From Macrobrachium rosenbergii (taxonomy: Eukaryota > Arthropoda > Malacostraca > Decapoda > Palaemonidae): DNA of 64,000 nt. Both the position numbers and the translations under genes were made by a program. Of the stretch, positions 52,045 through 63,489 are shown in pieces. Positions within the stretch are counted from its first letter, which is position 1. Every line of letters begins with the position of its first letter. The notes under the pieces are model-generated. The model was given only the letters and a program-made list of their open reading frames with translations, did not search any database and was not told where the DNA came from. The DNA lies in assembly GCF_040412425.1 (NCBI RefSeq), contig NC_089768.1, forward strand, positions 6,791,001 through 6,855,000, given 5' to 3'.

Positions 52045-52984
52045 ATCAGGATAGAGAGTGCCTTCCTTTAAGATATTTAATAGGGCACCAATCTTGCACT
52101 GAAACAACCACATCTAACTAGATTGCTACATAGCTATGAAAGGTGCCATGCAATGCAAAAACTATCTGGCAACTTTCATCCTTTAGTATCCAGTGTTAAG
52201 GGAACATACTGCACAACCCCTAGGGTCGAAAAATTAAATTGGGGAATTCAGAATAAGGGGTTCCCGTAGTAAGCTTCGGCGCTGGAGGAAAGGCAGATTA
52301 AGGTAGGGGTCAAAAGAAAATATGCAATGCAATCTGAGCTGTAGATTTCCTAACATTAAAGCTTAGCTTGATGAGTAAGAGGGGAGAGGGTGAGGGTGTT
52401 GAGCGCGTTGACGGAACGTTAACAAGACTGCCCAAATTTTAATTAATTTCCACCATTAACCAGCCTATTAGAATACCCGACTAGTCCACATCAGTCAAAA
52501 AAAATTTAAAATACCATGACCTAGGCCTCTTAGAAAATCTTTAAGATCCACTTATTACCTGTCTAGTTCCTAGCTACTAGTAGGAATGAAATTCTAAGTT
52601 TTGTGTCAGACAGTTACCCTATCCTATTCCCAGCTTCACTAATACATTTAAACTTACATCGAATGACCAAACAAAGGGCTCAAGTACTGTAATACCCTCT
52701 GCAATTAACTTCACTGTCAAATGTCTCCCTAGGTCTGACTATTGCGTTTTTTACCCCAGTCTACTCCCAGCATCCTTAAGAGGCTTCAGCGTTTATTACC
52801 TTTATCCTAACTCCTGCATCTATATAAAATTAGCACGTTCTTTACCCTATTCTATCCTATCCTATATTTCAAGTTCCATATCTAACTTCCCATTAAGTCC
52901 TAGCTACACGAAAACTATCAACCTAGTAGTTAACCTAGCAGTTCTAACCCAAGTTAGAAGTTGGTTGGTTTGAAATCCCTATTG

Positions 52985-53113
52985 AGCATGGTGACAAAGT
53001 CACCATGCTTGTTTTTGAACTTCCCTATTGTGCATGGTGACGAAGTCACCATGCACAACAAGTCAGTCCACCTTTGCCTGGCAGGTGGCACCGCCACCCC
53101 GGCAAAGGTGGAC
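52985..53113. repeat. Trio of perfect hairpins (left arm)
   Basis: GCATGGTGAC-AAA-GTCACCATGC (52986-53008), GTGCATGGTGAC-GAA-GTCACCATGCAC (53030-53056), and GTCCACCTTTGCC...GGCAAAGGTGGAC (53066-53113) with GGTGGC-ACC-GCCACC nested inside. All three are preserved in the right arm. They may be binding or processing sites, or RNA structure; function is unknown. Confidence 0.9.
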
Positions 53114-53133
53114 TTTGGGAAGTGGGCAAAAAA

Positions 53134-53348
53134 AACTCAATTCACACGCAAAACTCAATTCACACGCAAAACTCAATTCACGCAAACACAATTCACACAA
53201 AAACTCAATTCACACGCAAAACTCAATTCACACGCAAAACTCAATTCACACGCAAAACTCAATTCACACGCAAAACTCAATTCACACGCAAAACTCAATT
53301 CACACGCAAAACTCAATTCACACGCAAAACTCAATTCACACGCAAAAC
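53134..53348. repeat. 18-bp minisatellite, about 12 copies (left arm)
   Basis: Unit AACTCAATTCACACGCAA, with one damaged stretch near 53175-53200. Frames through it (TQFTRK, NSHAKL, NSIHTQ repeats) are artefacts. The right arm has a different 24-bp unit at the equivalent place (61141-61284). Confidence 0.95.
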
Positions 53349-53531
53349 AAACTTTCAGCTGAAATAATTACTCAAGAGCTTTAAAAATTGTTACTGTTCA
53401 AAAACTTCAAAATTACAATATAGATAAACTAATTTAAAAGTTCTAAAAACCAAAACAAGCTGAAATAAGAAACCACAAGGCAAACTTTTAAATTTAAACA
53501 AGTTTAAATCCACTAACCTAAAAAAATAGAT

Positions 53532-53683
53532 CCACACGCATCAAACTTCCACACGCATCAAACTTCCACACGCATCAAACTTCCACACGCATCAAACTTC
53601 CACACGCATCAAACTTCCACACGCATCAAACTTCCACACGCATCAAACTTCCACACGCATCAAACTTCCACACGCATCAAACT
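53532..53683. repeat. 17-bp minisatellite, about 9 copies (left arm)
   Basis: Unit CCACACGCATCAAACTT. The right-arm counterpart uses a 14-bp unit (60762-60831). Confidence 0.95.
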
Positions 53684-53989
53684 TTTTTGATGGTAAAACA
53701 TAACTAAACTAACCAAAATAAATACTTTAAAGCAAGCAGTTCTGAAGCGGACATATCCTAAAATTTCTTGAAACTTTCAAAGCTGGTAAAGTTTAATTTT
53801 AACCTTTGCAATTTTAAACTAAATTTTCAAAATTCTCAAAACTAAGGTTTTGAATAAAAATAAACCAAATACATTAAGACAACCTAAACTTAAGAATGAA
53901 AACGTACGAGTTTTGATTCTGAAAATACTGCCAAAAAATATTCGGGGAGCTGCTAAAGTCACTCTACTAAAAAATTACAAATACTTACT

Positions 53990-54085
53990 CACCCATTAAT
54001 CCTGTTTAGTCATAAGGTATCGGTACATCTAAATCAATGTTGTGGCACGCTTATTTAACGACACACCCTGAGACCTGAAATAAGA
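53990..54085 (-). other. Possible non-coding exon conserved in both arms
   Basis: On the minus strand an acceptor (TTTCTTATTTCAG) precedes GTCTCAGGGTGTGTCGTTAA, and GGATTAATGG|GTGAGTAAG gives a donor. The right arm keeps both sites on its plus strand (60358-60434). The segment has stops in all frames, suggesting a spliced non-coding RNA or untranslated exon. Inference only. Confidence 0.3.
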
Positions 54086-55080
54086 AATTATATATTAAAG
54101 ACCAAAATGTTCTAGCAAGTTTAAAGAATCAAAGGCTGACTATTGTTTACAATCAGCTGAGCCATCTAATAATTAAAGTATCAAAAAACTAAAACAAGGC
54201 GCAGCAAGCAAGGCATTGCAAGCAAGGCTTTATAAATACTGTTAAGCGTTATTAGTTGATTGCCACTTAAGCCTACAATAATTAATGTTTGAATCAACGT
54301 AATATATCCCATATTAGGAAGGCTATGGTAGTAGAGTTAGACCTCTCTAATCCTCAAAAAACTTTAAAACCCTATTGCATCGTAAGACTTGTTCTATTGC
54401 AACAGAGTTAAAGTGAAAACTTCCGTAGCACCGCATAAGATTACTAGTATAAAACCAAAGTGCATAGAATTACCACTCGAAACAAATAGTACAGCTTAGT
54501 GATAGGCTTCGAAATTAAGTCAAACACCATGTTGAAAGGCAATCTGCAACAATACCTAACAGTTTGAACAATTTCTGTAGGAATTTACAAGAAAAAATCG
54601 AAAACGCAGGCTTCGAAATCAAGTCAAATATGTTCAAGGGCAATCTGCAACAATACCTAATATACAATTTGAACAATTTCTGTAGGAATTCACAACAAAA
54701 ATCGAAAACGCCAATATTTGAAGATACAAAACCCGCAAACTGAAAACTTTCATACGACAACTGTCATGTCTTAAGTACCACAATCTTAATTGAGAAATAT
54801 AAAACGCAAAACTGACAACAGCGCCCACTCGCCAACCCAACACACCTTTAAGCACGCCTTCACGCCTAAAATCTTGCAAAGTCTATTCACAGTACGACAT
54901 ATCTGAGAAAATACTCAAGCTTCTTTGGACCTCAAACGAATATTGCAAACAGACATGCATGTGAAGCATATAGGTTAAACCTAGAACAAATCGTAAGTCA
55001 GGAGGGAGAGCATTTGTACACTACATAAAATACCGCCTGAAGTGAAGATCATACAAGAACACAAATTTTAAAGAACTTCC

Positions 55081-55440
55081 CTATCCTGCAGAAGCTACGA
55101 TACTAACGAGAAAATCACAAAATTTAAGAAACGCCTTACCTTGAAAACGTACAAGGGACCAACAGTGAGAGAGAACCAACCCTGTGGAGAACTGTGCCTG
55201 AAACCAAACACCAAGATACAAAGTGGAACCAACGATCGTCCAGAACAGCACGACAGAGATCCCAAACCCAAATGAACGAGTACGTCGAGTTAGTATCAAG
55301 GAAATCTGTCTTACCAAGCCGGGGACTCTACAACATTGAAACAAGCTGTTCTTGAGGATAACAGCCAACGACCGCTGCCACTGTATGTTTGTGGACGTCA
55401 ATTATCGCCCTTTCGCTACCGAAGAAGTTTAAGGCGATGA
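55081..55440 (-). other. Candidate upstream exons on the minus strand of the left arm
   Basis: Two donor-like sites, GGCTTG|GTAAGA (about 55310) and TTTTCAAG|GTAAGG (about 55140), occur on the minus strand. In the right arm they read GCTTGGTATGA and TTTTCAAAGTAAGA, so both are altered there. The 106-codon minus frame does not match the right-arm frame and is not a conserved protein. Confidence 0.25.
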
Positions 55441-55460
55441 TTCAGAATATCGACAGAAAC

Positions 55461-55461
<1 letters not shown>

Positions 55462-55508
<47 letters not shown>

Positions 55509-55580
55509 TGAGAGTCGCCAGGCACCCTTCCTTTTTAGCGAACTACCCCAATTATGTATCAGTAGTTAGCCCATCTGAAA

Positions 55581-55643
<63 letters not shown>
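55462..55643. repeat. Two (ATT)n tracts separated by a conserved 70-bp block
   Basis: (ATT)n at 55462-55506 and 55580-55643. The spacer matches the right-arm spacer 59025-59095 at about 94% by hand count, and the right arm also has (AAT)n on both sides, so the microsatellites predate the arm duplication. Confidence 0.9.
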
Positions 55644-56275
55644 GCTGTTGTTTTCAGCAGTGCTTGGGCCTCAGAGTTCATGAATATTCCTTTTTACTAG
55701 CGCACTTAATTTAGTATACTGTATTGTGTTCATCTTATCATTTATCGTATATGGTCCGGAGCTGAAACAAAGGATATCATTATTATTAGTTAATAATGTA
55801 ACATGGCGTCACAATGACATGGTCATAGACAAAAATAGTATAGAACATTTTTTTAAGGTGATTCAGCGGTGAGCTTATTAACTCGCACCAATGAATGCAA
55901 GGTAATTTTTATAATAAAATTTATTATTACTAATCAAAGATGCGTAGGTTCGTAATCTACTACGTTAAAAGGTCACCCTCAGCGATTTTGGAGGAAATTG
56001 AGAAGGTAGGAGGACAAAGTGGCATTAAATAAATCATTTATATCTGTCGTAAGTGATATATATAATTAGCGGCTAATCCGAACAGTGGTCAATGAATTTA
56101 CTGAAACCAGATCATATTGTTCGATCATCGCCTGATATTCGAATCCTGTTTCGATATTATTAGGTGGAGTTATGAAAACTATTTGTACCGTTCTTGCCGG
56201 TCACTTTGCTCAGGGACTTTCCGGGATTCGGAAAATGTCAAATTATGTCAATCTATTTTCAGTTCAATTTTAATG

Positions 56276-56372
56276 CAATCGAATTCAGCTTTTTGTACTT
56301 GGGATCGATATCAATCCACCCCCACTATGACAGCTGACTGGGAAGTTTGTACACGTGGCTAATTGTGAATTT
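56276..56372. repeat. Small inverted repeat arm within the centre
   Basis: Pairs with 57893-57975: TACACGTGGCTAATTGTGAA against its near-complement TTCATAATTAGCCACGTGTTA, and GATATCGA with flanking GAATTC on both. It may be an inner, eroded continuation of the giant inverted repeat. Confidence 0.7.
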
Positions 56373-57060
56373 TTGTCGTAAACGCCGTGATGCTTTTCAT
56401 ATTCATAAGTATTAAGCCTCAAATTTCGTTTAAGATCCATTTGACTCTGGACAGTAAAAAAAAAAAACAATTAAATTAATCAAGCTCCGTGTAACCAATA
56501 GCATGCCCTCTTTTAACTGAAAGGTTCACAAAGATTTGAATGTGGGATAGGCAGCCTGCTATTCCTCTTTAAGCCAATGTCTGCATGTACTTTAGGTTTT
56601 GGTGCGACACGTTGATGACATTTTCACGATCTGGAATAATAGTTGAGAAGATTTTGATATCTATTAGGAGCAAAATGAATTCACTTCTAGCATTACGTTC
56701 AAAACTGAATGAGAAAAGGACAGGAACTAGCCTTCTTAGATATATCAACAGGGAATCATTCAAGTACAGTTTCAATGTCTATAGAAGACCAACGTTCCCT
56801 GTTTCTTGCATTCATTTCCTAACTATCATGGCATTGCAATTTCAACGAAGACTGAGGTATCAGTGTAATTTTTTTTCTCGGAGGACCAGGAACCTGTTCT
56901 GACGGTTACGTAGACAAAGGAGTCGATTTCATCTGTAAACAACTCAACCAGCTGCCTCACTATGTCGGCGGAAAAGCCATCAACCAAGCCAGTAAGGTAT
57001 CTCTTTAAACGAATGGGCATAACAAAATAAAACTCCCATACGTAGAGACATTAAGAACAT

Positions 57061-57368
57061 GTCTATAGGAGCAGCTCTTCATTGTAGGGGTGGGTAGAGC
57101 GTTCGGTTAGCACGCTGTTGGCCCAGCGTTCGACTCTCCGAGCGGCCAATGAAGAATTAGAGGAATTTATTTCTGGTGATAGAAATTCATTTCTCGGTAT
57201 AATGTGGTTCGGATTCCACAATAAGCTGTAGGCACGTTGCTAGGTAACCAGTTGGTTCTTAGCCACGTAAAATAAATCTAGTCCTTCTGGCCAGCCCTAG
57301 GAGAGCTGTTAACCAGCTCAGTGGTCTGGTTAAACTAAAATATACTTAACTTTTTTACGTCTATAGGA
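57061..57368 (+). repeat. 10-bp target-site duplication around the SINE
   Basis: GTCTATAGGA at 57061-57070 is repeated exactly at 57359-57368, immediately flanking the SINE. Confidence 0.85.
57071..57358 (+). mobile_element. Full-length tRNA-derived SINE
   Basis: 288 bp. The head has a box A-like GGGTGGGTAGAGCG and a box B-like GCGTTCGACTCTCC (about 57127-57140) with tRNA-like stem GGCC/GGCC segments. The body includes TATTTCTGGTGATAGAAATT, GTTGCTAGGTAACCAGTTGG, CAGCCCTAGGAGAGCTGTTA and TATACTTAAC, followed by a T-rich end. The 10-bp duplication proves insertion by target-primed integration into Penelope element D. A truncated, reverse copy lies at 30872-31000. Confidence 0.9.
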
Positions 57369-57691
57369 ACTTCGATCCTGACTACCCTTCTGCCTTCATA
57401 TCGAAGAATCGTAGAGAATGCTCTTATTGATGTCCATCAAAATAAAAGAGAATGATGCCTATACAGCAGAGTTGATATCAACTTACACCTTTCTTGATGG
57501 GTCAGCGGTCAAAGTCACTGTACATCACCCATGGTCAAAAGTACAACATTGTTTCTAAACAAAGCAACACTCCAAATAGCTTACCACTGGCAACGAATCA
57601 CTTATCAGTTATAATTCTTCTGGCTGCAAGCTATTCGCGGGGTATAGTGAATTAGGCAATAAACGATATTTGTGGCTTAATATTTATTTGA

Positions 57692-57695
<4 letters not shown>

Positions 57696-57780
<85 letters not shown>
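57696..57780. repeat. (TA)n-(TG)n microsatellite
   Basis: About 25 TA then about 16 TG repeats. Confidence 0.95.
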
Positions 57781-57782
<2 letters not shown>

Positions 57783-57959
57783 CATGGTCATATTTTTAAG
57801 AGCTCCACCCAATGTGGCGCACTGGATATTTTATGATATTTGTGGCCTAATGCTTGTGAATATAAGAAAAACCCTCCGTTGTAAGACAACTTCGACAAAT
57901 TCATAATTAGCCACGTGTTACAAATGGCGAAGAACGGTTGATATCGAATCTAAGTACAA

Positions 57960-58130
57960 AACCTGAATTCGACAGGCATGTACAGCAGAGTCGATGTCAA
58001 CTTATACCTCTTGAGAACTGGTGACGAAACATTTATTAATCATAATTCCTCTTGGATGTAAGTTAAGTTATTCCCGAGGTGTAGTGAACTAGATATTAAA
58101 GTTTATCGGTGTGTCTTGATATCTATCTAG

Positions 58131-58216
<86 letters not shown>
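57960..58216. repeat. Diverged direct copy of the 3' end of Penelope element D plus (TA)n
   Basis: 'CAGCAGAGT.GAT.TCAACTTA' at 57985 repeats 57468, and 'TTC..CTTGGATGTAAG..ATTC' near 58045-58070 repeats the equivalent around 57620-57640, followed in both by GTAGTGAA-type sequence and then (TA)n (58134-58216). It suggests a tandem duplicated 3' end with its microsatellite. Confidence 0.6.
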
Positions 58217-58220
<4 letters not shown>

Positions 58221-58251
58221 CACAGATCACATTTTTCTGAGCTCAACCTAC

Positions 58252-58368
<117 letters not shown>

Positions 58369-58957
58369 TACTCGTATATAATCCTCATAATAATAGTTTT
58401 TTCATAGCTCCACCTAATAATATCGAAACAGGATTCGAATATCAGGCGATGATCGAACAATATGATCTGGTTTTAGTAAATTTATTGACCTCTGTTCGAA
58501 TTAACCGCTAATTATATATATCACTTACGACAGATATAAATGATTTATTTAATGCCACTTTGTCCTCCTACCTTTTCAATTTCCCCAAATTTTGGGATAT
58601 ATTTATCACTGCAAACCTTGAATCCATATGGCAAATCACTGAGGGTGACCTTTTACCGTAGTAGATTACGAATCCACACACCTTTAATTAGTAATGACAA
58701 ATTTAATTATAAAAATTACCTTGCATTCATTGGTGCCAGTTAATACGCTCACCGTTGAATCACCTTTACAAAAGTGTTCTATACTATTTTTGCCTATGAC
58801 CATGCCATTGTGAGGCCATGTTACATTAACTTATAATATTGATAATAATATCCTTTGTTTCAGCTCCGGCCCATATACGATGAACGGTAAGATGAACACA
58901 ATACAGTATACTAAATTAAGTACGCTAGTAAAAAGTAATATTCATAAACTCTTATTA

Positions 58958-58960
<3 letters not shown>

Positions 58961-59020
<60 letters not shown>

Positions 59021-59121
59021 AATTTACAGATGGGCTAACTACTGCTACATAACTGGGGTAGTTCCCTAAAAAGGAAGAGTGCCTGGCGACTCTCAATAAT
59101 AATAATAATAATAATAATAAA
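58961..59121. repeat. Two (AAT)n tracts, right-arm counterparts
   Basis: (AAT)n at 58961-59023, with one AAA interruption, and 59095-59121, flanking the conserved block 59025-59095. Confidence 0.9.
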
Positions 59122-60357
59122 TTGTGTCGATTTTCTGATTATCGCCTTAAATTTCCTCGGTGGCGAAAGGGCGATAAAGTGACTTCCCACAAACAGGCAG
59201 TTGCAGCGGTCGTTGGCTGTTATCCTCAAGAACAGCTTGTTTCAGTGTTGTTGAGTCCCCTGCTTGGTATGACAGGTTTCGTTGACACTAACTCGACTTT
59301 CTCCTTCATTTGCGTTTGTTTCACTTTGGTTTTGTGTACAGTCCTCCACAGGGATGATTCCCTCTTTGACGGGCCCTTGTACGTTTTCAAAGTAAGATGC
59401 TTTTTAAGTTTTATAAGTTTAGTTTTCTCTACAGTATTGTAGCTCCCGCAGAATAGAGTAGTCCTGTTTTAAACTTGCTTTCTTATAATTTTCGTTTCAA
59501 GCGGTATTTTGTTAGTGTACAATAGCTCTCTAGCCAGACTTACAATTTGGTCTAGGTTCAAATAGCCTATATTTTTCACTTGAATGTCTGTTTGCAATAT
59601 TCCTTTCAGGTCTGATGAAGCTTGAACAGTTTTTCAGGTATGGTGCATTGTGAATAGATTTTGCGAGATTTTAGGCGTGAAGGCGTGCTTCAACGTGTTT
59701 GGTTGGCGAGTGGGCATTGTTGTCAGTTTTGCGTTTTACATTTTAGATTATGGTACTTGAGCTTTGACAATTGTCGTATGAAAGTTGAAAGTTTTCAATT
59801 TAATGGTTTTGTATCTTCAAATACTGGCGTTTTCGATTTTTTTTTAATTCCTACGTTTTCGATTTTTTTTTTTTAATTCCTACGAAGACTGTTCAAAATG
59901 TTTAGTGTTGGGTATTGTTGTAGATCGCCCTTCAACATGGTATTGAAGACTTGGTTTCGGAGCCTATTTATTACTAAGCTGAACTAGATTGCTTTTGAGT
60001 GGTAATACTATGAACTTTGGTTTTATACTAGCGAAGTTATGCAGTGCTGCGGATGTTTTCATTTTAACTTTATGCTTCAATAAGGTTTAGATTCTTAATT
60101 TAGAGGCTTAACTCGGCTACCATAGCCTTCCTAATATGGGGTATATTAAGTTGATTCAAGCTTTAATTATTGAAGGCTTAAGTGGCAATAAACTAGTAAT
60201 AACGCTTAGTATTTATAAAGCCTTGCTTGCTGCTCCGTGTCTTAGTATTTTGAAACTTACCAGATGGCCGAGTTGATTGTAACCAATAGTTAGCCTTTAG
60301 TTCTCTCCACTTGCTGAAACATTTTGGGCTTTTAATGTCTGTATTTTCTTATTACAG

Positions 60358-60434
60358 GTCAGGGTGTGTCGTTAAATAAGCGTGCCACTATGATCTTGGG
60401 TGTACAGATACCTTATGGCTAAGCAGGATTAATG
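60358..60434 (+). other. Possible non-coding exon, right-arm counterpart
   Basis: TTCTTATTACAG precedes GTCAGGGTGTGTCGTTAA, and GGATTAATGG|GTGAGTATT follows. Both splice signals match those of the left arm minus strand (53990-54085). Confidence 0.3.
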
Positions 60435-60761
60435 GGTGAGTATTTTTTTTTAAAGTTGAGTGAATTGAGCAACCCCCCGAACATTTGTTAGCTTTGAGTT
60501 TTTCTGAATCAAAACTTTCATTTTAAGTTTAGTCTGTTTTAATTGCATTTGGTTTATTTTTTTCAGATTCAAAACCTTAGTTTTGAGAATCTTGATAGTT
60601 TTAAGTCTGCATTTTTTCTTTAAAATTGCAAGAGTTAAAATTTAGCTTTTCCAGCTTTGAACGTTTCAAGAAATTTTGAGATGTTTCAGCTTCAGAACTT
60701 TTTGCTTTCAAGAATTTAATTTTTATTTTTGATTAGTTTAGTTTTATTGTAGCTTCACATT

Positions 60762-60831
60762 GTGTGTGGAAGTTTGTGTGTGGAAGTTTGTGTGTGGAAG
60801 TTTGTGTGTGGAAGTTTGTGTGTGGAAGTTT
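60762..60831. repeat. 14-bp minisatellite, 5 copies (right arm)
   Basis: Unit GTGTGTGGAAGTTT. Equivalent in place to the 17-bp repeat of the left arm; the shared core is AAACTTCCACAC on the other strand. Confidence 0.95.
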
Positions 60832-60833
60832 GT

Positions 60834-61075
60834 GTGGATCTATTTTTTAGGTTTAGTGGATTTAAACTTGTTTAAATTTATTTAAACTTTTGCTTTAAGT
60901 GGTTTATTCTTTTAATCTAATTTAGCTTTGGTTTTTAGACTTTTTTTTATTTTGGATTTTGTGGATCTATTTTTTAGGTTTAGTGTATTTAAACTTGTTT
61001 AAATTTACTTAAACTTTTGCTTTAAGTGGTTTATTCTTTTAATCTAATTTAGTTTTGGTTTTTAGACTTGTAGTT
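60834..61075. repeat. 127-bp tandem duplication (right arm only)
   Basis: GTGGATCTATTTTTTAGG starts at 60834 and 60961, and both copies continue with TTTAAACTTGTTTAAATTTA. The left arm has one copy (about 53405-53540). Confidence 0.9.
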
Positions 61076-61140
61076 TTTATTTTGGAGTTTTCAAGTTTTT
61101 GAATAGTAAGTTTGAAAGCTCTTGAGTAATTATTTTAGCT

Positions 61141-61284
61141 GCAGATTGAGAGGGGGTTTTGCGTGCAGATTGAGAGGGGGTTTTGCGTGCAGATTGAGAG
61201 GGGGTTTTGCGTGCAGATTGAGAGGGGGTTTTGCGTGCAGATTGAGAGGGGGTTTTGCGTGCAGATTGAGAGGGGGTTTTGCGT
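61141..61284. repeat. 24-bp minisatellite, 6 copies (right arm)
   Basis: The unit starts GCAGATTGAGAGGGGGTTTT and ends GCGT; the six copies are identical. Equivalent in place to the 18-bp repeat of the left arm; the shared part is ACGCAAAAC on the other strand. Confidence 0.95.
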
Positions 61285-61312
61285 GCAAATTGTTTCTTTG
61301 CCCACTTCCCCA

Positions 61313-61443
61313 GTCCACCTTTGCCGGGGTGGCGGTGCCACCTGTCAGGCAAAGGTGGACTTGCTTGTTGTGCATGGTGACTTGGTCACCATGCACAATA
61401 GGGAAGTTAAAAAAAAAAAAGCATGGTGTCTTTGTCACCATGC
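61313..61443. repeat. Trio of hairpins (right arm)
   Basis: GTCCACCTTTGCC...GGCAAAGGTGGAC (61313-61360), GTGCATGGTGAC-TTG-GTCACCATGCAC (61370-61396) and GCATGGTGTC-TTT-GTCACCATGC with one mismatch (61421-61443). Same order, inverted, as in the left arm. Confidence 0.9.
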
Positions 61444-62449
61444 TCAATAGGGATTTCAAACCAACCAACTTCTAGCTTAGGTTAGAACTGCAAGGTTGAT
61501 AGTTTTCGTGTAACTAGGACTTAATGGGAGATATGGATTTTGAAATATAGGATAGAATAGGGTTAAGAACGTGCTAATTTTATATAGATGCAGGGGTTAG
61601 GGTAAAGGTTATAAATCTCTTAAGGATGCTGGGAATAGACTGGGTAAAAAAACGCGATAGTCAGACCTAGGGAGATATAATTTTGACAGTGCAAGTTGTT
61701 AGTAGCAGAGGGTATTACAGAACTTGAGCCCTTTGTTTGTTCACGAGATGCAAGTTTGAATATAGTGCAGCTGAGAGTAGGGTAGGGTAACTGTCTGACA
61801 TACTTTTATAACTTAGAATTTTATTCCCACTAGTAAATAGGATCTTTTTATTTTCCAAGAGGCATAGGTTTTAGATTTTAAGAATTTTTTTGACTGATGT
61901 CGTGGACTTGTCAGGTATTGTAATAGGCTGGTTAATAATGGATATTAATTCAAATTTGGGCAGTCTTGTTAACGTTCCGTCAACGCGCTCAGCACCCCCA
62001 CCCTCCCCCCCTCTTACTCAAGCAAAGCTTTCATGTTAGGAAATCGACAGTTCAGATTGCATTGCATATTTTCATTGACCCCTACCTTCATCCACCTTTC
62101 CTCCAGTGCCGAAGCTTACTTTGGGAACCCCTTTCTTATTCTGAGTTCCCTACCTTAATTTTTCGCCTCTTGTGGTTGTGCAGGCAGTTCCCTTAACACT
62201 GGATACTAAAGGATGAAAGTTGCCAGATAGTGTTTTGCATTACATGGCACTTTTCATGGCACCTTTCATAGTTATGTAGCACTAAAGTTAGATGTGGTTG
62301 TTTCAGTGTAAGATACACCATCTTAAAATATGGCGCTCTCTATCCTGTTATATTTTTGGGAGGTTGAAGGAACAATATTAGTAATACATGGGATTGTTAA
62401 TGGTAAAGTTTACTCATACGATATAGTATTAATAATAATCTCAGAATAG

Positions 62450-62690
62450 CTGCTGGGACTAACCGAACAGGCTATTTTCAGTTTTAAGAGGGTAGGTTGT
62501 CATGGAGACTTTGTATATCCTAAAACCAAACTTTTCTTATGCACAGGCTCTTGGTGTAGCTGCGGCAGACCATAACATCGTCACTAACACTAATGGAAAG
62601 CAACGCTTTTCGTTAAGACTGAATATCCTGTGAGGATTCGAAGCGCTCTGAATTCGGCTACCAAGACAACTACTTAACTTCAGTGTCTTC
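62450..62690. other. Single-copy counterpart of the 124-bp repeat and of the fold-back core motif
   Basis: Contains, on the minus strand, AGCTACACCAAGAGCCTGTG once (about 62555) and, on the plus strand, ATATCCTGTGAGGATTCGAA (about 62624), the core motif of the fold-back at 48.1-49.0 kb. Confidence 0.8.
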
Positions 62691-63489
62691 ACTTTTCCAT
62701 TTTATGATTCCCCATGTTAAAAATTTCCCATTTTGGGCTTTAATTCCCCAAGCCATACGTTGCAGCCTTTGTTGTATCAACTAGATACTTGAAGAGGGTT
62801 ACTCACTCATAATTAGGAATGTAGGCTTGAATTAAATAAGGGAAAATATTTATTTTTGAAATATACATCTGAAATAACCTTTGGTTCAGTGTAATACATA
62901 AATTGAGATTGCATTTCCTATACAGTAATAATAAATATACTTACACTAAAGAAATGACAACAAGTCACTGTACAAAAACAAATCCATGTGAAGAAAAATA
63001 AATACTTAAATTAAATACTCTTCCTATTGCGATCGTTATTATACCTTGAAAATCATTATGCCAGCAGTTATTTCAGCAATATTCATGAGCTTCTGAAACT
63101 ACCATTGCATTTAACTCGGGCTTAATTCTGGATGGTCTAGAACATTGTCTGATCAGAAGAAATGATTATGAATTAATGCATTATAACTTGATAAGAAAAT
63201 GTATTTTTCGTGTTCAAATGACAAATGTAAAAAAGTTAAAGCATTATAAAAACTTATAAGAAAATGTATTCATTGTTCAATGACAAATGTAAAATCAATG
63301 TTAAGTAAAAACAAATAAGAAAAATAAGTTGATGAATTACTATCATAATTTCAATGCTGACCATTATTGAAAAATCTCAAGTGGAAGCAATTTACTGAAG
63401 TTAAAACGAGCCCTTCGCAGTTGATTCCTTAATTGCCTTGTACAGTCCCACTGCTATAAAACTGAACTAGGGTAAGATAAAATACTTAC

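Larger units (their letters stand above)
50025..56180. repeat. Left arm of a giant inverted repeat
   Basis: About 6.2 kb that is the reverse complement of 58395-64000 with indels. Anchors: 50025 with 64000; 51310 with 62630; 52400-52440 with 61965-62005; 52985-53113 with 61313-61443; 54000-54080 with 60355-60440; 55508-55580 with 59025-59095; 55690-56180 with 58395-58925. Short stretches compared by eye differ by about 5-15%. It carries a transposase-like gene fragment (plus strand), three hairpins and four tandem arrays. Its outer end cannot be set because the right arm runs off the window. Confidence 0.9.
56585..57695 (+). mobile_element. Penelope-like element D, interrupted by a SINE
   Basis: The plus strand has the RT active-site region with FWCDTLMTF (56597-56623) where the family has YVDDT, then 'FKYSFNVYRRPTFPVSCIHF' (about 56755-56815), 'DGYVDKGVDFICKQLNQL' and 'KAINQASKV' (to about 57000), and after the SINE 'NVHQNKREN' in a shifted frame (about 57425). 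The 3' side runs to (TA)n at 57696, the same 3' context as elements A-C. The catalytic Asp pair is lost and frames are broken. Confidence 0.75.

Noticed and set aside
53134..53683. Possible repeat protein (TQFTRK or NSIHTQ repeats)
   Set aside because: Frames come from a minisatellite; the other arm has a different unit length and no equivalent protein.
55081..55401. 106-codon minus-strand frame in the left arm as a conserved protein
   Set aside because: The matching right-arm sequence does not keep the frame, so the protein reading is not conserved.
57090..57160. Possible tRNA gene
   Set aside because: Box A/B-like motifs are present but the cloverleaf is incomplete, and the sequence continues into a SINE body flanked by a target duplication.
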